From the NCBI GenBank assembly GCA_018401465.1, contig JAGYKE010000004.1:992001-1056000 (forward strand): a DNA stretch of 64,000 nt. Reading direction: 5' to 3'. Each line of letters begins with the position of its first letter. Within the stretch, counting starts at the first letter, position 1. Source of the DNA: Aestuariivita sp. (GTDB lineage: Bacteria > Pseudomonadota > Alphaproteobacteria > Rhodobacterales > Rhodobacteraceae). The notes under the pieces are model-generated. The model made no database searches, had not been told where the DNA came from, and saw only the letters and a program-made list of their open reading frames with translations. Position numbers and translations under genes: made by a program. This document shows, one piece after another, positions 61,785 through 64,000 of this stretch.

Positions 61785-62765
61785 CTAGCTGTAGCAGCCC
61801 GCCACCCGCCCGCGCAGCTGCACCAGCGCCAGAACCGTGTCGATCGTGGGCGTGGGCGTGCCCGTCACGCGCCCCAGTTCCTGCACCGAACCGACCAGCG
61901 CGTCGATCTCCATGGGCCGCCCCATGTCGAGGTCCTGCAGCATCGAGGTGCGATGCGCGCCCACCGCCGCGCCACCGTCGATGCGGCGGTCGACGTCGAT
62001 GGGGAACTTCACACCCAGCTTCTCGGCGATCTCCTGCGCCTCGAGCATCATGGACCGCGCCACCGCGCGCGTGCCGGGATCGGTGCAGAGCACGTCGAGC
62101 GTGGCATGCGTCAGCGCGCTGATGGGGTTGAACGACAGGTTCCCCCAAAGCTTCACCCAGATTTCGTCGCGCAGGCGCGGGCGCACCGGCGCCTTCAGCC
62201 CGGCCTTGCCCAGCGCGTCGGACAGGCGCTGCGCGCGCTCGGACTTCGATCCGTCGGGTTCGCCCAGCGAAAAGCGGTTGCCCTCGATATGCTTGATGAC
62301 ACCCGGCGCGATCACTTCCGCCGCCGGATAGACGACACATCCCAGCACGCGGTCGGGGCCGAAGCCTGTCCATTGCCGGTCGCCGGGATCGACGCTTTCA
62401 AGGCGTGTGCCTTCCAGCGGCCCGCCGATCTTGTGGAAATACCACCAGGGCACGCCGTTCACACCGCTGACGATGGTCGTCTCCGGCCCGATCAGGGGCT
62501 GCATCCGGTCCACCACGCCCGGCACAGAATGGGCCTTGAGCGTGACTATGACGTAATCCTGCGGGCCAAGGGCGGCGGGGTCTTCGGCGGCGGTGACCTG
62601 CACCACCGTCTCGGCGCCGCCTTCCTCGATCAGTTTGAGGCCATTGGCCTGCATGGCCGCCAGATGCGGCCCGCGCGCCACAAGGCTCACATCCGCGCCC
62701 GCTTCGGCCAGTTTCACGCCCATGTAGCCGCCGATCGCGCCGGCGCCGAAAATGCAGATCTTCAT
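61785..62765 (-). CDS. panE: 2-dehydropantoate 2-reductase-family protein
   Basis: The 326-residue protein is a PanE/ApbA family NADPH-dependent reductase, with the dinucleotide motif CIFGAGAIGGYMG at the start, and EIWVKLWGNLSFNPISALTHATLDVL near 205-230 carrying the conserved lysine and asparagines. True PanE makes pantoate from ketopantoate for CoA. Several paralogues are common and act on other ketoacids, so the symbol is tentative. The ATG at 62765 has GAAGGGA upstream. Confidence 0.8.
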   Translation of the reverse strand: MKICIFGAGAIGGYMGVKLAEAGADVSLVARGPHLAAMQANGLKLIEEGGAETVVQVTAAEDPAALGPQDYVIVTLKAHSVPGVVDRMQPLIGPETTIVSGVNGVPWWYFHKIGGPLEGTRLESVDPGDRQWTGFGPDRVLGCVVYPAAEVIAPGVIKHIEGNRFSLGEPDGSKSERAQRLSDALGKAGLKAPVRPRLRDEIWVKLWGNLSFNPISALTHATLDVLCTDPGTRAVARSMMLEAQEIAEKLGVKFPIDVDRRIDGGAAVGAHRTSMLQDLDMGRPMEIDALVGSVQELGRVTGTPTPTIDTVLALVQLRGRVAGCYS

Positions 62766-62837
62766 CGCTGTCCCTTCACGCACCCGGTGTTTTGCCGGGC
62801 GCGTCCCTTACTTCTTCTCGTCGAAAACACGCAAATG

Positions 62838-62868
62838 TCCGGCGCCGGCCAAAGGGCGCGGCGCCGGA
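62838..62868 (-). terminator. Hairpin after the acyl-CoA synthetase gene
   Basis: TCCGGCGCCG and CGGCGCCGGA (62838-62847 and 62859-62868) form a perfect 10-bp stem 6 bp after the stop codon of the synthetase gene. A weak T-rich stretch follows on the minus strand (CATTTGCGTGTTTTC). Confidence 0.6.
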
Positions 62869-62873
62869 ATGTC

Positions 62874-64000
62874 TCAGGCCGTCTCCACCAGGCCCAGCTT
62901 CTCGGCCAGACCGATGCGCTGCAGCTTGCCGGTCGCGCCTTTCGGGATCTCGGCCAGGATCACCACCTTGCGGGGCACCTTGAACTCGGCCAGCTTCGTG
63001 CGGGCGAACTCGCGGATCTCGGCTTCGGTCGCCTCCATCCCGTCGCGCAGGACGACCGCCGCGGCGACCTCTTCGCCCAGCTTGGGATGGGGCAGGGCGA
63101 AGGTGACGACCTGCTGCACCGCGGGGTGATCCATCAGCACGCCATCCACCTCGAGCGGCGAGACCTTCTCGCCGCCGCGGTTGATGATCTCCTTCAGACG
63201 TCCGGTCAGATGCAGGAAACCGTCCGCATCGAAGGCACCCTGATCGCCGGTGCGGAACCAGCGCTTGCCGGCCACTTCGAAGAAGTTCTTCGCATTGGCG
63301 TCGGGGTTGCTTTCATAGCCCGGGGTGACGTTAGCGCCGGAAATGACCACTTCGCCGGTGCCCTCGATCAGGTGGTTCTCGGTTTCATGCGCGATGGCCA
63401 CTTCGGGGCCCGCCGCCACGCCCACCGCGCCGGGCTTCTGCCGGTCGAAGGGATTGCAGCACATCTGGTGCGTCGCCTCGGTCATGCCATAGGCCTCGAT
63501 CACCGGGGCACCGAAGGTCTCGCGCAGTTGCTCCATCACCTGCCCCGGAAGCGAGGCCGAGGAGGACCGCAGGAACCGCAGCGGTACCTCGGCGATGGCG
63601 TCGGCGTTGCGGGCGGCGCGCGTCAGGATCGCCTGATGCATGGTCGGCACGGCGGTGTACCATGTGGGGCGTGCATCGCGCATCCAGCCGAAGAACTTCA
63701 TCGCGTCGAAGCCCGGCGCGCACCAGATCGACCCGCCCGCCTGAAGCGAGGCCGAGACCGCCGCGATCAGCCCGTGGATATGAAACAGCGGCATCACGTT
63801 CATGCAGCGGTCGGCGGCCGTCAGCTTCAGCGACACCGCGATGTTGTGCGCCGAGGCCGCGACGTTCGATTGCAGCAGCGGCACGATCTTCGGCCGCGAC
63901 GTGGTGCCCGAGGTGTGCAGGATCAGCGCGACATCGTCTTCCCCGGGGGTGCCGTCGGGGGCCGGTGTGCCGCCCGCGTCGCCGGTCAGCCGGAAGCGGC
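62874..64000 (-). CDS. Acyl-CoA synthetase (oxalyl-CoA synthetase-like), 5' end outside window
   Basis: 374 residues of the C-terminal part of an AMP-forming ANL enzyme are visible. The nucleotide loop reads ILHTSGTTSRPKIVPL, a TSRPK form that I associate with Pcs60/AAE3 oxalyl-CoA synthetases. YGMTEATHQM, WFRTGDQGAFDADGFLHLTGR and IPKGATGKLQRIGL are the adenylation and lysine motifs (last Lys in GKLQR). It activates an acid to its CoA thioester. The N-terminus is cut off by the window edge. Substrate uncertain. Confidence 0.92.
   Translation of the reverse strand, partial: RFRLTGDAGGTPAPDGTPGEDDVALILHTSGTTSRPKIVPLLQSNVAASAHNIAVSLKLTAADRCMNVMPLFHIHGLIAAVSASLQAGGSIWCAPGFDAMKFFGWMRDARPTWYTAVPTMHQAILTRAARNADAIAEVPLRFLRSSSASLPGQVMEQLRETFGAPVIEAYGMTEATHQMCCNPFDRQKPGAVGVAAGPEVAIAHETENHLIEGTGEVVISGANVTPGYESNPDANAKNFFEVAGKRWFRTGDQGAFDADGFLHLTGRLKEIINRGGEKVSPLEVDGVLMDHPAVQQVVTFALPHPKLGEEVAAAVVLRDGMEATEAEIREFARTKLAEFKVPRKVVILAEIPKGATGKLQRIGLAEKLGLVETA

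Overview
The window is a 64 kb piece of a GC-rich chromosome, most probably from a member of the Rhodobacterales (Alphaproteobacteria). The evidence is a MipZ division-site ATPase, an F0-only ATP synthase operon in the order atpI-B-E-F'-F, the block ffh-chorismate mutase-rpsP-rimM-trmD with rplS-rpmE nearby, a large set of TRAP/LysR/MarR genes, and intergenic repeats of a kind I associate with this group. There is no prophage, integrase, transposase, CRISPR array or rRNA operon. The only RNA gene I can name is one tRNA-Met(CAU).

Region by region. 1-4265 holds aromatic catabolism: a cut-off aromatic amino-acid decarboxylase, then homoprotocatechuate genes hpaD, hpaE and hpaF, facing a MarR repressor (hpaR) across two near-identical palindromes. 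4417-8365 is the ATP-grasp / alpha-E / transglutaminase / Anbu proteasome-like operon. 8372-9657 is a GrdB-like cysteine protein coupled to a rhodanese. 9790-14424 holds a LysR regulator and a DctPQM-type TRAP transporter. 14425-15327 is a 0.9 kb gene-free stretch rich in inverted repeats and CCCGAAGG elements. 15328-19073 holds a small membrane protein, an orphan peptide-type ABC binding protein, a glutamine-amidotransferase-like protein and RidA. 19135-25981 is the homogentisate operon (hmgA, fahA, an MBL-fold protein, a small membrane protein, a flavin monooxygenase, a DUF2783 protein, maiA) with a divergent MarR gene. 26021-27444 is an ArsR-permease pair with a probable leaderless ArsR transcript. 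27457-29281 holds mipZ and a 2OG-Fe(II) oxygenase of the HalD/BesD type. 29460-38761 is the ribosomal/SRP block, interrupted by a nitrilase-flavoprotein-LuxR module, a sulfotransferase-like gene and three tandem GNAT acetyltransferases. 39032-43931 is a mixed group of a small membrane protein, a di-haem peroxidase and regulators. 44167-46753 is the F0 operon. 46877-53990 holds a GntR regulator, smc, hemF, a Crp-family regulator and a 46-residue ORF. 54013-57227 holds a desaturase, hemC/hemE and the tRNA. 57239-60605 is a hydantoinase-type catabolic operon. 60739-64000 holds a membrane-tethered winged-helix protein, a secreted protein, panE-like ketopantoate reductase and a cut-off acyl-CoA synthetase.

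How the parts work together. Two separate routes for aromatic-ring breakdown of tyrosine/phenylalanine carbon (homoprotocatechuate and homogentisate) lie 16 kb apart, each beside its own MarR regulator. Three haem genes (hemF, hemC, hemE) lie within 5 kb. The most interesting material is the Anbu operon with its GrdB/rhodanese neighbours, the HxD member of a halogenase-like family, the hydantoinase operon with a DapA-like protein lacking DapA active-site residues, the Crp-type regulator next to a perfect TGTGA-N6-TCACA site and a tiny ORF, the winged-helix membrane protein, and the structured gene-free region at 14.4-15.3 kb.
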